DNA from: Corinectria fuckeliana | Lineage: Eukaryota; Ascomycota; Sordariomycetes; Hypocreales; Nectriaceae | Direction: 5' to 3' | DNA length: 28,658 nucleotides | NCBI GenBank assembly: GCA_019137255.1 | Contig: WPDH01000036.1 | Span: forward strand, 1-28,658 | Part shown: piece by piece, positions 1 through 13,201 of the stretch | How positions within the stretch are numbered: position 1 is the first letter of the stretch | How the letters are laid out: the number at the start of each line of letters is the position of its first letter | The notes under the pieces: generated by a model | Seen by the model: only the letters and a program-made list of their open reading frames with translations | What the model was told of the DNA's origin: nothing | Database searches by the model: none | Program-made: the position numbers and the translations under genes

Positions 1-240
1 AGTAAGTTTTTTTACTATAAATCTACTATATATCTAGGCTAATCTTATACAGGCTAAGAGAAAAAGACAGGCTAAGATAGAGAGTGTTACTACTTTAAGA
101 GAGAAGTCTACTACTCTAGAGAGAGTAGTATAAGCTATCTCCTATTTTATATATATTACACAAATAGGTAAGAATAGTATAGTAAGTCTCTATTAAGACT
201 AGGTGAATATTATAGCAGGTAGCTACACAGCTTATACTTA
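1..240 (+). other. Left edge of element D, unassigned
   Basis: This stretch precedes the recognisable pol of element D in the expected protease/spacer position. Its composition is slightly richer in GC and in AGAG tracts than the following kilobases. No protease motif could be placed. It may be the protease-to-RT spacer of D or a small foreign piece. The gag gene and 5' LTR of D must lie upstream of base 1. Confidence 0.35.
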
Positions 241-3200
241 TATATATAAAACATATAAAGCCCTGCTGTTTACTACTATTATATTAATAGTATACTATTA
301 CTAGATAAGCAGCTAATACTTATTCTAAGAGAGGATTTAAAGAAATAAAAAGATAATATCTTACTAGCTAAACTAAAGTTAAAAAGAGAAACCTTTAGTA
401 AGAAAGTATTAAAAACTCTACTACTACTAGAAGAGGTAAAACACTTAATTAACTTATAACTAAAAAGAAAACCTCTACTAGGATAAATATATCTTACTAA
501 TAAGAAGTAAGCTTAAGTTATTTATAAATATATTACTAAGAATATAGTAAACAGTTAGATTAAATATTTTATAAGTAAAGCTAGTATACTTATTCTTTTT
601 ATACTAAAAAAGGATAAAAAAATCTAAATCTATATAAACTATAAAAGTCTTAACACTATTATAGTAAAAAACTATTATCTATTACTATTAATTAGTAATC
701 TATTAGATTAATTATTTAGAGTAAGATAAATCTTAAAGATTAATATTTATAATATATATTATTATATCTAAATTAAGTTAAATAACTAGTAAAAAACTGT
801 ATTTTATATAAGATATAGTCACTTTAAATATACTATTATACTATTTAGATTAACTAATACTTTAGCTATATTCTAAGTATATATTTACTAAGCACTTACT
901 AGGTTATTAAACACTTACTATATTATATACTTAAATAATATTATTATATACTTAAAAACTAGAGAATAATATACTAAGAATATTAAAAAGGTACTTTATA
1001 AACTATAAAGCTTCTAACTATATACTAAGCTGTTAAAATATATATTTTACTAATAGGAAGTTAAGTTCTTAAAGTATATTATTACTTAGAAAAGGTTAAA
1101 AATAAACCTTTTTAAAGTTTATATAATCACTAAGTAGCTAATACTAAAAAATATTAAAAATATTTAAGTTTTTTAAGAATTTTATAACTTTTACTAAAAG
1201 TTTATTATAAAGTACTTTAAAATTACTACTCTCTTAACAGCTTAGCTAAAATAAGACAAAAAGGCTAAAAGGTTTTAATAAGAAGAGAAGAAAAAAATAG
1301 TATTTTAAACTCTTAAGTATATATTCTACTTAGTAACTATTTTATAATATTAAAACCTTACTAAGTATATATAAGTAAAAATAAATATATTCTTATAAGT
1401 AATCTTAAGAATCTTAATATAACTGTTTAATAATTAATAGAGACTTATTACTTATATATTATATAAGCTTATAAATATAAAGTAATAGTAGGGTATAAAG
1501 TAATAAGAGCTACTAGCTATTATTAAAAGCTTTAAGTACTAAAGCTACTACTTACTAAGACTTTTAGATAGGTTTCTTTTACTAATAGACTATATAGCAC
1601 TTAAGAGAGTAATTACTATACTAGTATAAGACTTTTAAGAAAGGCTTACTTATTAAGTATATAAGTTAGCACCTTTTAACTTTAATATTAAATACTATCT
1701 TAAGATTTAAAACCTTATAGATAAACTATTAAGATATTCTAACTATATAAAAAGTAAGATTAGCTATAATAATATACTACTTACTCTTATAATAAAGCTA
1801 TAAATTATTAAAAATCTGCTACTAAATATATAATAAATAATTACTAATATTAAAGGTAAGATAAAAACTATAAGAGTATATATATAAGTAGTATAAATAA
1901 GTCTTAAAGACCTTATAAGATAATAAATCTAAAAGAGGCACCTCTTACTTTAAACTCTCTTAGAAGACTAGAAAAGTTAGATATAAAAAGTGTTTATCTT
2001 TATAGTCACTTAAGCCTAAAAACAGGCTAGTATAACCTAAGAGTAGTTAGAAAATACTTAGTAAGAAACAGCTTATTAAGAAAGCTAAGAGAACTCTACT
2101 AGAGCTAAGATTATTAATCTAAAGTAATATATCTTATACTAAATTATAAGAGAGCTTATAAAAGGTAAAATAGTATTTTTATTATAACTCTTACTATACT
2201 TAAAAGAACTAGTTAGAAGACTATAAGCTAATAATTAGTTTTATTAATAATAGTTAGTAAGAGTGTAATAAACAGCTAGTAAGCTAGGTTATTACTTTTA
2301 TAATTAAAATAAAATCTTATTTTTTAAGAGTAAACTAGTAATTTTTATATAAGAGGTGTTAAAACTTAAAATCTTATACTAGTACTATAATAATCTTAAA
2401 GTAAAATATATAAAAACTATAAAAATATTAAAACTTATTAGTAAGAAGTTCTATTAAAATAAGATTAGAAAAGATATAACTAAGTATATAACTAGCTGCT
2501 AACTATACTAAGAGGTAAAAACCTTAAAGTATAAGCCTTATAGATATTTATAATTACTCTTAATACTATTATACTTATTTTAAGAAATTAGTATAAACTT
2601 TATTATAAGTTTACTAAATAGTATATAAGCAGATAGTAAGAAATATAATATAATTCTAGTAATTATATACTATATAATAAAATATATAATATTTATTCTC
2701 TATAAGAAGACTATAATAATAGCTTAATTAGTATAAGTGCTCTATAAGTAAGTAAAATATAAGTTTAGAAGTCTTAAAAAGATTATAAGTAATAAAAATA
2801 AGCTTCTTATAAGCTAATTTTAAAAGAACCTTATAATTAAGAGGGTAACCTATTAGTAACTATCTATTATATACTACTTATAGACTAATAGCTAAATAAA
2901 AAGAATAAACTAAGCTATTAAGAAATATCTATAAATTTATATAAGAAAGTCTCTTAAAAGATAGGTAGTATAATTATTAAAAGCAGAATTTATATATAAT
3001 AATAGCTAATATAATAGTATTAGTATATTCTTAATATAAGCCTTATATAAGTACTACTTAAAAGTAGTAAAGTATATACTATAATACTTAAAAACTACTA
3101 TATAAGAAGTGACTAAGCATATTAAAACTTTTTACTAAGTATATAATAAGACTTATAAGTGCTAAAAATAAGTAATAAAAGCTTAAGCTAAAAACTATAA

Positions 3201-3630
3201 TAAAAGACATCTTAAATAAGAATACTAAGCAGAATAAGTAGTAGAACTATTTATATATAACTTTTAATTTAAATATAAGAAACTAGTACCTAAGTTTATT
3301 TAGGTTATAATAGCTAAAAAAGTTAGAAAATAAGCTTATTAAGTTTACCTGCTAAAATAATACTAAAAGATATATAATATATTTTTAGTTTTACTTATTA
3401 AACTATAAAAAGATATATATAAAACACTTAATAAGTACTTAATAACTCTTTTAGAACTTAAAAAAGAAGAGAATAAGTAAAAAGTTAAAAAAATTATTAT
3501 AAATAAGAAAATAAGAGAAGAAACCTTCTACTTAGTAAAATAAACAAAATAGCTAGTAAAATATAACACTTAAGAACTTATAATTCACTTAGAAAATATA
3601 ATAAAAATAGTATATTAATATTACTAATAA
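241..3630 (+). pseudogene. Gypsy pol (RT-RNase H-integrase-chromodomain), RIP-inactivated
   Basis: Reverse transcriptase spans about 480-1010. The fingers region KKDKK-x-IYINY at about 607-642 corresponds to the family's KKDGxLRxCxDYR block. The catalytic YLDD box reads YLNN at 928-939, so both aspartates are lost. RNase H follows at about 1150-1690. The integrase zinc region (about 2370-2530) and core follow in the same frame. The core Asp1 is at 2596-2598 (AAC), Asp2 at 2791-2793 (AAT) and Glu at 2899-2901 (AAA), so all three catalytic codons are mutated. The Asp2-Glu gap is exactly 35 residues. A chromodomain lies at about 3470-3610, which places the element among chromoviruses. Dozens of TAA/TAG codons break the frame. 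It is recognisable from family pattern and from its match to element B, and is certainly non-functional. Confidence 0.85.
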
Positions 3631-4729
3631 TAAAAGTATATATATAAGAAATAAGATAATAAGAATTTTTAATAATAGGTAAAAACCTAATAATAACTAG
3701 GTAATAAATACTTATCTTTTTTTAACTTAAATATAAACTTAAATAACTAAACTATTAAAACTCTAAATAAAAGCTGTTTAAAATTATAAAAGAAACTAAA
3801 TTATAAACTAAACTAATAATAAAAATTTAAGCTTAAGAAGAGATATAATAAACCTAACTACTATAATAAGACTAGACTTTTTTCTTCTTCTTATTATTCT
3901 TCTTATCCTACTTTTAGTAAGCTTACTTTTAGAGTTATTTCTCCTCTAAGTGTTACTACTTAGCTATAATATACTTTACCTTAAAATAAGTAAAAGTTTT
4001 TTCTTTAAGATCTTAAGTAAGTAGCTAAAAGCTATAAAAAGCATAAGAAAGAGTGTAAAAAAAGGCTAAAAAATAAACTAAACTATAATAAGAAGAATCA
4101 CTAAATATACTATTACTATATACTAAGCTCTTATTATCTTAAAAACAGTTAAAAGCTAGTTAATCACTATAGTAAAAAGATACTATACTTATAAAAAAAA
4201 TAAATAGCTTAAAAGCCCTATTATTATAATACTAAATAATAAAAGCTTAGATAGCCTTAGAAAAATTATTAGGAAAAGTATAAGTAGAACTCTTATTAGA
4301 TACCCTAATAGTAAGTATATACTTAATAACTACTAAGATATAAAAGGCTAATAATAAGAGTTAAAAGATAGAGTTATTATAGTAATATAAGAGTGTTATA
4401 AATACTAGATAAGCTTATAAAACTAACTAGTTCTTATAGTTAATTAAACTAAATTTAACCTTAGTATATAAAGCTTAAATCTAGGTGAAAACAACTACTT
4501 TCTAGTATATAAATAAATATATATTACTATTTTAAATATAAATACTTATAGGGTTTTTAGTAAACTTAATAAGGTTTTATTATATAGTAATAATAGTATA
4601 AATAGTATAAATAATATACTAATAGCTAATAGAAAAAACACTCTTCTTCTTATTATTTTAGTTATAATAAAAAAAGTAATAAAAAAAGTTTTAGTACTAT
4701 TATACTATAAAGACTAACTTAATAGAAAT
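3631..4729 (+). pseudogene. Unidentified post-chromodomain coding-like region of D
   Basis: The pol frame of D continues past the chromodomain with stops almost only of the TAA/TAG type. It passes through a Ser/Tyr-rich stretch (about 3876-3945) and then a Lys-rich, possibly coiled-coil stretch (about 4000-4090). After the B insertion, D resumes at 21875. The 3' part there contains another Lys-rich run around 22200-22330 before the polypurine tract. It could be a C-terminal extension of pol, a separate downstream ORF, or 3' non-coding sequence that looks coding because it is A-rich. No domain was recognised. Confidence 0.35.
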
Positions 4730-4734
4730 CTATT
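4730..4734 (+). repeat. Target-site duplication CTATT, left of B
   Basis: These five bases flank the 5' LTR of element B and recur at 21870-21874 directly after its 3' LTR. The match proves that the two LTRs belong to one insertion event and marks the integration point in element D. Confidence 0.9.
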
Positions 4735-4946
4735 TATAAGAAGATAAGCTTATAGCCTAAGAGACTAGCCTTAAAAGAAACTAGTACTAAGCTAAGTAAA
4801 ATATACTAAAGGTATAAAAGCTACTAAGTAGAATTACTTAGTAATCTTAGTAAGCAGTTTATAACTACTTATTAAGTTAAAATCTTATAATATATAAATA
4901 CTTACTTTAAAGCTTTTTATCTTACTCTAATTAGCTAACTCTTATA
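4735..4946 (+). repeat. 5' LTR of element B (212 bp)
   Basis: It starts TATAAGA and ends TCTTATA, the RIP-altered form of the usual TG...CA ends with a short inverted terminal repeat. It aligns without length change to 21658-21869 and, inverted, to 24722-24933. Confidence 0.92.
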
Positions 4947-4965
4947 ATTTTTTAACTTTTTTACC
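4947..4965 (+). promoter_or_regulatory. Possible primer-binding site of B
   Basis: The bases directly after the 5' LTR (ATTTTTTAACTTTTTTACC) partly match those directly after the D-family LTR at 27972-27990. A primer-binding site is expected here in a Gypsy element. The priming tRNA cannot be named after this much mutation. Confidence 0.3.
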
Positions 4966-6075
4966 TACTTAGGTAATTAGTATAAATAGAAAGATAATAA
5001 TAAACCTCTAATAAACCCTAGCTTAAATAAGTTATATACTAACACTAGGTTATATTATAAGTAGTATATACTAAGTAATAAAACTATTATAAACAGAATA
5101 AATTATACTAGAAATAATTAAGTTAGTAAAACTAGCATATAAACTAAAGCTAGAAGATATTAAGAAGAAAAGCTAAAAAACCTAATATAAAAGGTCTAAA
5201 AGTAACTATAACCTATTAGTAAAACTACTACCTAAGTTATATAAGTAGATTCTTAGTAATTAACTAGTAATATAAGAGTAGTAAACCTTAATATTAGTAT
5301 ATAGCTTAAATATATAGGATTTCCTAAAGATTCTAGCTAAATAGTAAGTAGTATAAATAGAGCTAATATGCTAACTAGTCTAATACCTTATAAGTAACCT
5401 TAGGTAGAATTAGAAAAAACCCTCTACTTATAACTATATAATACTACCTAAAAATACTATAAAGGTAAAAGTTAATAACTAGATTTATACTATAGAGTTA
5501 AAAAACAGCTTTTAACCTAACTATACTAATATATAAAAAATTAAATAGTTTATAACTAAGCTTTATATAGCTAGATAAACTAAATAATATAACTATAAGA
5601 AGAATCTTATTAACTTAACCTAGTAGAACTATCTTAATTTTATTTATAAGAGATATATTAATATAAGCTTATAAGAGAGATAATTATAAGACAAATTAAT
5701 AAAGATCTAATAGTATAATAACTAGTTACTAATAGACTATTTTAACTTATAGACTATTTTATATACCTTTATAAGTATTTTAGACCTTAAAGACTAAGTA
5801 GACTTAGCTTACTAATATTATTATAAGCTTAAAAACCAGCTAAAAAAAGAAATAAACTATTAAAAGGTTAATCTTTTATAGGTATAAAATATAGCTAATA
5901 AGATAAAAAGGCTATAGTTATATATCTAATATAACTATAAGTTATAAAGTAAAAAGTGAAAATATAAACTTAGTAACTATACCTAAGAGGAGTCTAAAAA
6001 GACTACTAATATAAGATAAGCTAAAAGTTAAGACCCTAAAAAAATATAAAATAATATAAGAAATTATATATACCT
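4950..6075 (+). pseudogene. gag of element B, N-terminal part
   Basis: This is the frame that leads, across the insertion of element A, into the CCHC knuckle at 15555-15596. From about 5762 it reads through a segment rich in Asp, Lys and Tyr (ILDLKD near 5777), a pattern compatible with the capsid region of fungal Gypsy gag. Stops are TAA/TAG plus one TGA at about 5957. The coding strand and frame are supported mainly by position between LTR and knuckle, and by frame continuity over the A insertion. The start codon could not be recognised. Confidence 0.6.
6071..6075 (+). repeat. Target-site duplication TACCT, left of A
   Basis: These five bases precede the 5' LTR of element A and are repeated at 15462-15466, right after its 3' LTR. 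The pair marks integration of A into the gag gene of B. Confidence 0.92.
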
Positions 6076-6456
6076 TATTACAGAATGAGCTAGACAGAGA
6101 GCTGTTACTATCTGGTAACAGCTTAGGCTATAACCCTAGAGAGAGCCACTAGAGAGTAGCTATAACAGGGAGAGAAATCTCCTACTAATTAAGCTGAGAA
6201 TTATCCTAGGAAATCCTAGGATAATCCCAGGGAAATCCTAAGACCTATCTAGAGATTTCTTAGGGAATACTTAGAGAGTGCCTTAAGACTTTCCCTTATA
6301 TAAAGAGGAAGACTATTACTAGAATAAATAGAAGAATTATCTTATTATCTTACTATCTTACTTCTAAGCTTTAGGTATCTTAATTACACAAGTAGGGATT
6401 TTTCTCCCTAGTAGTATTTACTCTATATATCTCCTAATATAGTTAATTCTATATTA
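6076..6456 (+). repeat. 5' LTR of element A (381 bp)
   Basis: It begins TATTAC, the RIP form of TGTTAC, and ends ATATTA. It aligns without a single gap to the 3' LTR at 15081-15461. My hand comparison gives about 39 differences, all transitions. Confidence 0.95.
6297..6305 (+). promoter_or_regulatory. TATA box in 5' LTR of A
   Basis: TATATAAAG lies at LTR offset 221, downstream of a U3-like segment. The same offset in the 3' LTR holds TATATAAAA. Position and conservation fit the core promoter of the element, reading rightward into gag-pol. Confidence 0.6.
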
Positions 6457-7259
6457 AATAGTAGTAATTATATTACTTGTACTTACACACCTTCTAAATA
6501 GCTCTTAACTTTCACCTTAGTTAGAAACTCCTAAAAGCTTACTAAGAAATCCCTAGTTACTAGAAACTCTTCTCCCTTAAGGTAATTAACTTAATTAACA
6601 AGAAAGATAATATATAAGTATAGAAATATCACCTTTAGGAATAATATTAGTAGTTAGGACTCGCCTACTTATTTCTTTTATATACCACCTCTAGACCTAA
6701 CCCTAAAAAAGCAGCTAAGTCTCTTATATACCTCTTAATATAAAAGTTAAAACTATACACTAGAATTAAGAAGGTAATTATAAGATAGTTAAAATCTGAG
6801 AAATAGGTATATAACTAGGAAAAACTCTATTACTACCTAACTAGACAGAAATACTAATACCTACTACTACTCCTAAACATCTTCTAACCACTTATAAGCT
6901 TCTTAGGAATAACTAGCCTAACCCCCTCTAGGACCTTCTCTATTTCACTATAACTATCTCTTCCCACCTAATAACTAACAGCTAACCTAGTTAATAATAA
7001 CCTTACCTAATAGCTCTACAACTAGGATATTAAAAATAAACTAAGATCCTAATCTGCTAACCTGTTAAACCTACTATAAATCCCAGCCTAATAACACTTT
7101 AGAAACACCCTCCTTCTAATAACTAGTCTGTAAAATAAACCAGCCCTTACAGAGTTTAACTTAACCTTCTGACTAAATAAAGGTAAGAAACCTATAATAG
7201 TAGATTAATAACCCCCAGCTCTAACAGTTAAGATACTAACAAAATCAGCCCTAAGTATA
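6457..7259 (+). other. Leader of element A
   Basis: About 0.8 kb between the 5' LTR and the first region that reads like protein. The bases right after the LTR (AATAGTAGTAAT) could be a decayed primer-binding site related to the TGGTAGC type that pairs with initiator tRNA-Met, but this is weak. I see no other recognisable element here. Confidence 0.4.
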
Positions 7260-8500
7260 GATAATCCGCTAAAACATCTAACAGTATAGAGAATCCCTAT
7301 TACTATAAAAGACCTATATAACCTTCTTAGCTAGATATAAATAAACACTACCTTAGTACTATATATCTAGTTCTAAGCAGAAGAAGTAGGAAAGTTCTAA
7401 CTAGTAGATACCTATAATAAATCCTTTAATAATATAGAGCTAGATAATAAGAACCTTATCTAGAGAAGCACCTTCTGCTTTATTAATTTCTTAGAATAAT
7501 ATATAGTATAAGAACTAGAATATAAAGTAGTACTAGTTTAGAATATACTATACTTACTTTTTAGATTAGCTTTAAACTAGTATACTAGTAACCTAACTAA
7601 TAACTAATAAGCAGCACTTTAAAATAGTTATAAGAGAATTAGTATATAGATTAATCTAATCTAGACCTACTTTAAAACCTGACTAGAAGTTATAATAAAT
7701 ACTCTGTAAAAGGAGAAATTTACTATTTAAGATATTACTAACTAAGTTAACTTCTAGAATTAGATATCTAGAGTTAAACATATAGTATATACTACTAGAT
7801 ATCTACCTAATCACCTTACTAACTTAGTCTTTAATAAGCTTAATATCCACCTCTAAGAAGTTATAAGCCACCTAGCTTCTTACTAGTCTATTAATAACTA
7901 GGCGGATATAAACAAGCTTTATATACTAAACTTTTATATCTATATAATAGCAGAAAGTTAAAGCCACCTCCTTAGGGGAAAGTATTACACCCTAATAAGA
8001 AACTAAGCTAGTATAGCCACTTAGAAACTAAGAATAATATACCTTTAAACCCCGCATGGTAATACAGCTAGACTAACCTCACAGATAGGTAATAATAAAA
8101 GCCTCCTCTTATAGTAGAATAACTATTAGCAGGGATAAGTATATATACTCTTATTTACGCCCCTAAAAGCATAAAATAACATACTAACCTAAAATCAAGT
8201 CTAGTTTATATTACCCCTGCTAGTAAGAAACATAACAGCTATTAAAACTCTAACCTAAAATATAGCCCTACTACTAGCCCTAGCTCTTCACCTTATAATT
8301 ATATACCTAAAGCAACTTAGCAGCAGAAATATAAGCACTTAAATATTTTATATGTTTAATAATATCTAGCTAGATAAGCTTAGAGGGTATTATATTTCCT
8401 AAGAATAGGTATAAGCCTTCTTTACTAGAGAAAAACCGTAAAATTTAAAAGAGGTAGCTTATATAGTAATAGAATAATATAATACTAATATAAATAAACT
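7260..8500 (+). pseudogene. gag-like region of element A
   Basis: The frame shared with the downstream protease reads protein-like from at least about 7860, through a Pro/Ser/Thr-rich linker at about 8265-8310. Stops are of the RIP type. Position between LTR leader and protease is where gag is expected. I could not find a CCHC zinc knuckle, so either it has been erased or this family lacks one. The left boundary is approximate. Confidence 0.45.
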
Positions 8501-11500
8501 ATAAGATAACCTAGAATTCTTATATACTACACTAGAGGTATATAAATTCATCTAGAAAACTATAAAAAGCCAGGATAGTACTAAGAAATTTATCCTAGAT
8601 ATTAGTAACTACCGCCTAGTTCTACTATAAGACTTAGTCTACCTTACTTATAAGCCTAAGCGGATTCTCACTATTATTAAGTATATACTATAAGGCGAGA
8701 AACTAAACCTATAACACCTCTTAAAGTATAGCTATATACAGGTATAAGTAAAAGCCACTCTAGCTAGGACTAAATAATAAGAGATCTATATAGATATAAG
8801 CGTAATATACTTAGTAGTTAGTTATAAGATGCTCTAGTTCTTTCTAGATATAACCTTTACTAGAGAATATTAGGCTAAGCTTAGTAGTATAAGCTAGAAT
8901 AAGACAGAAGGATAGGTAATATTTATAGTATACTTACTAAGCTACTAGGCAGAAAAACACATAGTAGTAAAGGTCTATATTAGAGCTTAGGTTATACTAG
9001 AACTATTAGTAGAACTACTTTTAGGCTAAGAATTTAACACTACTTACAGAGTGGATATTATTAATACCTAGCAGAAAGTGCAAATAGGTGCAGCTAACAA
9101 GCTATACCTGTCTGCCTTAGTATATATCTATATAAGACCCTGTAAATATCTAGTGAAAAGTAACATATATATTATAATCCCTCCTAAAAGCAGTAAAGCA
9201 GTATAGGTAAGCATACTAGGTGTCCTAAGAGGCTAAGACTTTCTTCTTAACCTATAAAGTTAAGATGTTATTAGAGCTATTATAAGACAGCTTAAGATAG
9301 TCTTTATAATAAATAACAGGTAAAAGCTACTAATAATCTAAAAGAACTAACAACTAGGTATTCTTAAACTAGTTAAAGATAAGAACTTTATTAAAGAAGC
9401 TAACTAAGGTGACTTACTTACTAAATATAAAAATATAGTGCTAACAACTTATAAGCTTAAATACCTAACCTAAGAAGCTATAACTCTAGCTGATAAGAAA
9501 CCTAACTAAAAACCTAGTATAAGATTCTAGAATGCTAGTCTAGACCTAAATACTAAGCTAGGCATATCTAGAGATAAGACCCTCCTAGAAGTTAAAACAG
9601 TAGAAAAAGTGAGAATCTATAATAACTAAACCAGCTTTATATAATAAGTGTGAGGTCTCACACAAAAATACGCCAGCATTTAGGCTAACTAAGAGGAAAT
9701 ATTAGTACCTAAGCATAAGTATATAAAGGTACCCTTAGTAGATAACTAATACTAATAGAAGCTAGGATTATAACCTTACCTGCTAAGAAAAAAAAGAAGA
9801 GACTTTTTAGATACTATATTTAACTAACTATATAACTAAGAACAAATAGAGTAAGTTATAAAACTAACACTATTTGTAAGCCCTGTCTTTATAGTATAGT
9901 AAATAGTAGTAAGTAAAAAGAAAAAACATATAATAGTAAACCTATAAGCCCTAAATAATATAATAATTCCTAATACCTACCTAATACTCTTATAAGAGGA
10001 TATTCTTAGCAAACTCTAGAGGAAACAATATATTAGTATTATTAATACCTAGTTATTTTTTCACTAGTTTCTAATACACCTTAAACACTAAGATCACTTT
10101 ATAGTAGTTAGCCACTAAGGATTAGAGTAATCTAAGATAGCCCTAATAAGATTTAAGAACTTACTAGTATATATCTAACAGTTTATAAACTAGCTACTCT
10201 AACTATATTAGGCCTTTACTATAGTATTTATTAATAATATTATTATTTTCTCTAATAATAATATAAAATATCTAGGGTATCTTTAGATAATCTTTTAGCT
10301 ATTCTAGGAAAAGAATATTACCCTCTTAGCTAAGAAAGCCTTTCTAAGCTACCTATTAGTCTAATTACTTAGATTCTAAGTAGACAGGCTAGGCCTATCT
10401 AACACCTAAGAACAAGTAGCAGCCCTAAGAAATATTAAATTCCTAATAAATTTACTTTAACTTAAGAAATAGATTAGTATAGTCAGATAGCTATAGCACT
10501 TAATCTTAAGATTCGCTAAAGCTATTAAACTACTATAAGCTAGGAAAACTAGCATACTTATAAAAGGATATAAATTAGGCAAATTAGCAACAGGTTAGAG
10601 ATAGGTTAGCTATATAACCTAAGCTGAGTTTATTTTAACCCCTAAAGAGATTAATAGTTTCTATAAGGTTATAAATAGGCTAGTAAACACTAAATCACTT
10701 TATTACTTTAACCTAGATGTAAAACTATTTATCTAGCTTAATATATTAAAAGAATAGAGAATAAAAGGTATAATATATCACCTAGACCTAAAATACACTT
10801 AGGATTAAGTTAGTAAAATCCTATCTATAGTTATACACCCTATTATATATCTTAGCTAAGCCTTATATAATACTAAGAAAAACTACTAGCTAATAAAAAT
10901 AAAAATAGCATACTTAGTCTAAATATGCTAGAAAGCCTAGATAATAATCTAGTTAACACAAAAAGATAAAGTGATTATACTTACTAACTACTTTACTATT
11001 TGCGCTCTAGTCTGCTAGAAATTAGTATTTACTAGCACTCTATAGAATAATAATTATCTCACCCTAGCTTTATAATATCTTAGCTAGTACCTATTAGATA
11101 TCTAATATATCTTAAGACTAACTAATATAATACTAGATATGCTCTTAAGGCTTTTAGGCTAAGAAGATATATAAGATAGCACTAAGAAAGGTGAACTAGA
11201 CTGCCTTTAGGAAGGGAAGAAACTAGTTGCTTATACTTTTTACTTCGTAAAAGCTAGTATGTAAACTAGTTTGCACTAGGAAATTATTAACTAGTATCTT
11301 AAGAAAGTAAAATAGGTAGTAATTCTAGCACAGCTTAGCGAAAAAGATAAGATCTTAAGGCTTTTCTTCTTTTAGCAGAACAGACTTATCTACCTGTAAG
11401 AGCATAGTAGATGCTAATAGCTATACTTACTTATAGATATAAGCTAGAAAGTTATTTAAGATAATTATAAGTAGAACTTTCACTTAGGGGAGGTATAATC

Positions 11501-12720
11501 TTAGTAGGACCTATTAAGTTCTTTTATAATAACTAACTTACACTAAGAAATCTAAGTAGTATAAGACAAATATAATATATATAGTAGAAACCTTACTAAC
11601 TACTAGAAACTACTAGGCTAACTAATACCTATTTAGAGCCTCCTAATCCTATTTTACATAATTATAATAGACTTTATTATAAGGCTGCTAGTCGTAAAAG
11701 CTAAAGAAATACTATAGCTAAACCTAGAAAAGCAGTTTTTTAACTACTTACTAACTATTACCTATAAGTAGTGTTAAATATGCCTGCTTATACTAGGAAA
11801 TAATTAGTATACTACTAAAAACTAGGTATAAGTATTGTTCACAGAACTAATATAATATAACTAGGGAATCTTATATAGTATTATATCTAACTAAGATGTG
11901 AAGTTTATATTAGACTTCTAGTAAGGTCTGTAGATAGTATTTAGAACTAAGCTTCTTATATTAACAATATAATATCTACAAACTAACAGAGCTACAGAAA
12001 GATAAAATCAGATAGTAAAAGTAGCCCTCTAATATTTCACTAGTAACTTTCCAGGCTAGCCTTAGGTTCTAGCTCTTATCTCTCTCTAGTTTAGCCTAAA
12101 CAACTTATATTTGTTAGCTATTAATATATCACTAAGTGAGCTAGTTACTAGGTAGTACTTAAATAATAGGCTATAATAGCTAGGAGATAAATCTAATACC
12201 TTTAATTAGGATATCCTTTATAATAAAGCTAAACTCGCCCTAGCCTTTATATAAGTAGCTATAAAATACTAGTATAACTAGAAATACTAGCTGGTAAAAT
12301 ATAAACTAAGAGACTAAGTCTAGTTAGAACTCTATAAGAAAGGATATATAGTAGTAGATAACTATATAGAAAAACTAAAAGAGAAAAAAACTAGACTATA
12401 TAAGATTCTTAAACAGGTGGGAAACCTAGTATACAGACTTAAAATAAAAGATAACCTTAATATCCACCTAGTGATATTAGTTGCTTAACTTAAGCTAGCA
12501 GATAAACTAATTAGATAACTAGAAGCTATCCTAATAGAAGACTATAAGGCAGAAAACTAAAAGGATAAGTATAAACACTAGGAAGTTAATTAAGTAATTA
12601 GATTATAAACATAAAAGCAAGAAAAAGAAAAACTAAAGACTAAGTATCTTATTATATAGAAAGGATAGCTAAGTAATTATAACCTCTAGCTAGAAGAAGA
12701 TACTATTAAAAGTAATAAGC
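8501..12720 (+). pseudogene. Gypsy pol of element A, RIP-inactivated
   Basis: One frame runs from here to the chromodomain without an indel. A probable retropepsin site lies at 8793-8810, where GAT-ATA-AGC is a plausible decayed Asp-Thr-Gly triad. RT follows: a VDLRALN block ends near 9956, and the catalytic box reads FINNIIIFS at 10227-10253, with both Asp now Asn. RNase H spans about 10690-11110, with its first Asp changed to AAT at 10740-10742. The integrase core keeps Asp1 (11670-11672, GAC), has Asn at Asp2 (11889-11891) and keeps Glu (11997-11999), with a 35-residue gap. A chromodomain lies at about 12576-12715 (EV at 12582, then KYLII near 12638). The pattern matches a widespread fungal Gypsy family. 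Many TAA/TAG codons make it dead. Confidence 0.88.
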
Positions 12721-13200
12721 TTATTATAAAATACTAGGCAAGAGAGTAATATAAAGCAGAACTTACTAAGAAACAAAAATATAAGTATAGTAAGCTACAG
12801 CTAGTTATATAAGTAATAACTATACTAGTTAAAAAACAGACTAAGAATAACATAACAGACTAGATATATAATACTACTAAGACCTTACACTAAAAGTATA
12901 AAAGACTAAGAAAGAACCTCACACTATAAAATACTATAGTATTAAGAGTGCTAGCTAGAAAGAGTCTTATTTAGGGAAATCCTAAGTTATAATAGTAAAT
13001 CACCTAGGGTAACAGCCTAGTATATTTACTACTACCTTACTAAAAATACTACTAATAGCTACTACTAGCTAATAACAAAACATATAAGCAAGAAATTAAC
13101 ACCTTATAACCTAGCATACTATTTTCTTTTATTATTATTTTCTTTTATATATTACTATCTTTACTTCTTAGAGGAGAAGGCTATAACCTCACACTACTAA
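12721..13200 (+). other. Spacer after pol in element A
   Basis: A-rich sequence between the chromodomain and the second coding-like region. The pol frame may run on briefly. A T-rich stretch lies at about 13122-13155. No domain or site was recognised. Confidence 0.4.
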
Positions 13201-13201
13201 C

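Larger units (their letters stand above)
1..4734 (+). mobile_element. Element D, Ty3/Gypsy chromovirus, left part
   Basis: This is the left visible part of a plus-strand Gypsy element. It carries a pol remnant in domain order RT, RNase H, integrase, chromodomain. At 4730-4734 (CTATT) it is interrupted by element B, and it resumes at 21875, ending in its 3' LTR at 22538-22741. The 5' LTR and gag are outside the window. The 204-bp LTR and the pol are related to element B but clearly distinct from it, so D and B are sister families. The pol frame is uninterrupted by indels over roughly 3.4 kb. Confidence 0.85.

Noticed and set aside
6700..6712. Telomere-like CCCTAA motifs (also at 6131, 15139)
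   Set aside because: They occur singly, not in tandem, and lie inside element A.
8700..8790. CCHC zinc knuckle in gag of element A
   Set aside because: A CxxC-like arrangement around 8725-8765 does not keep C-x2-C-x4-H-x4-C spacing in any frame, even allowing for TGT/CAT to TAT changes.
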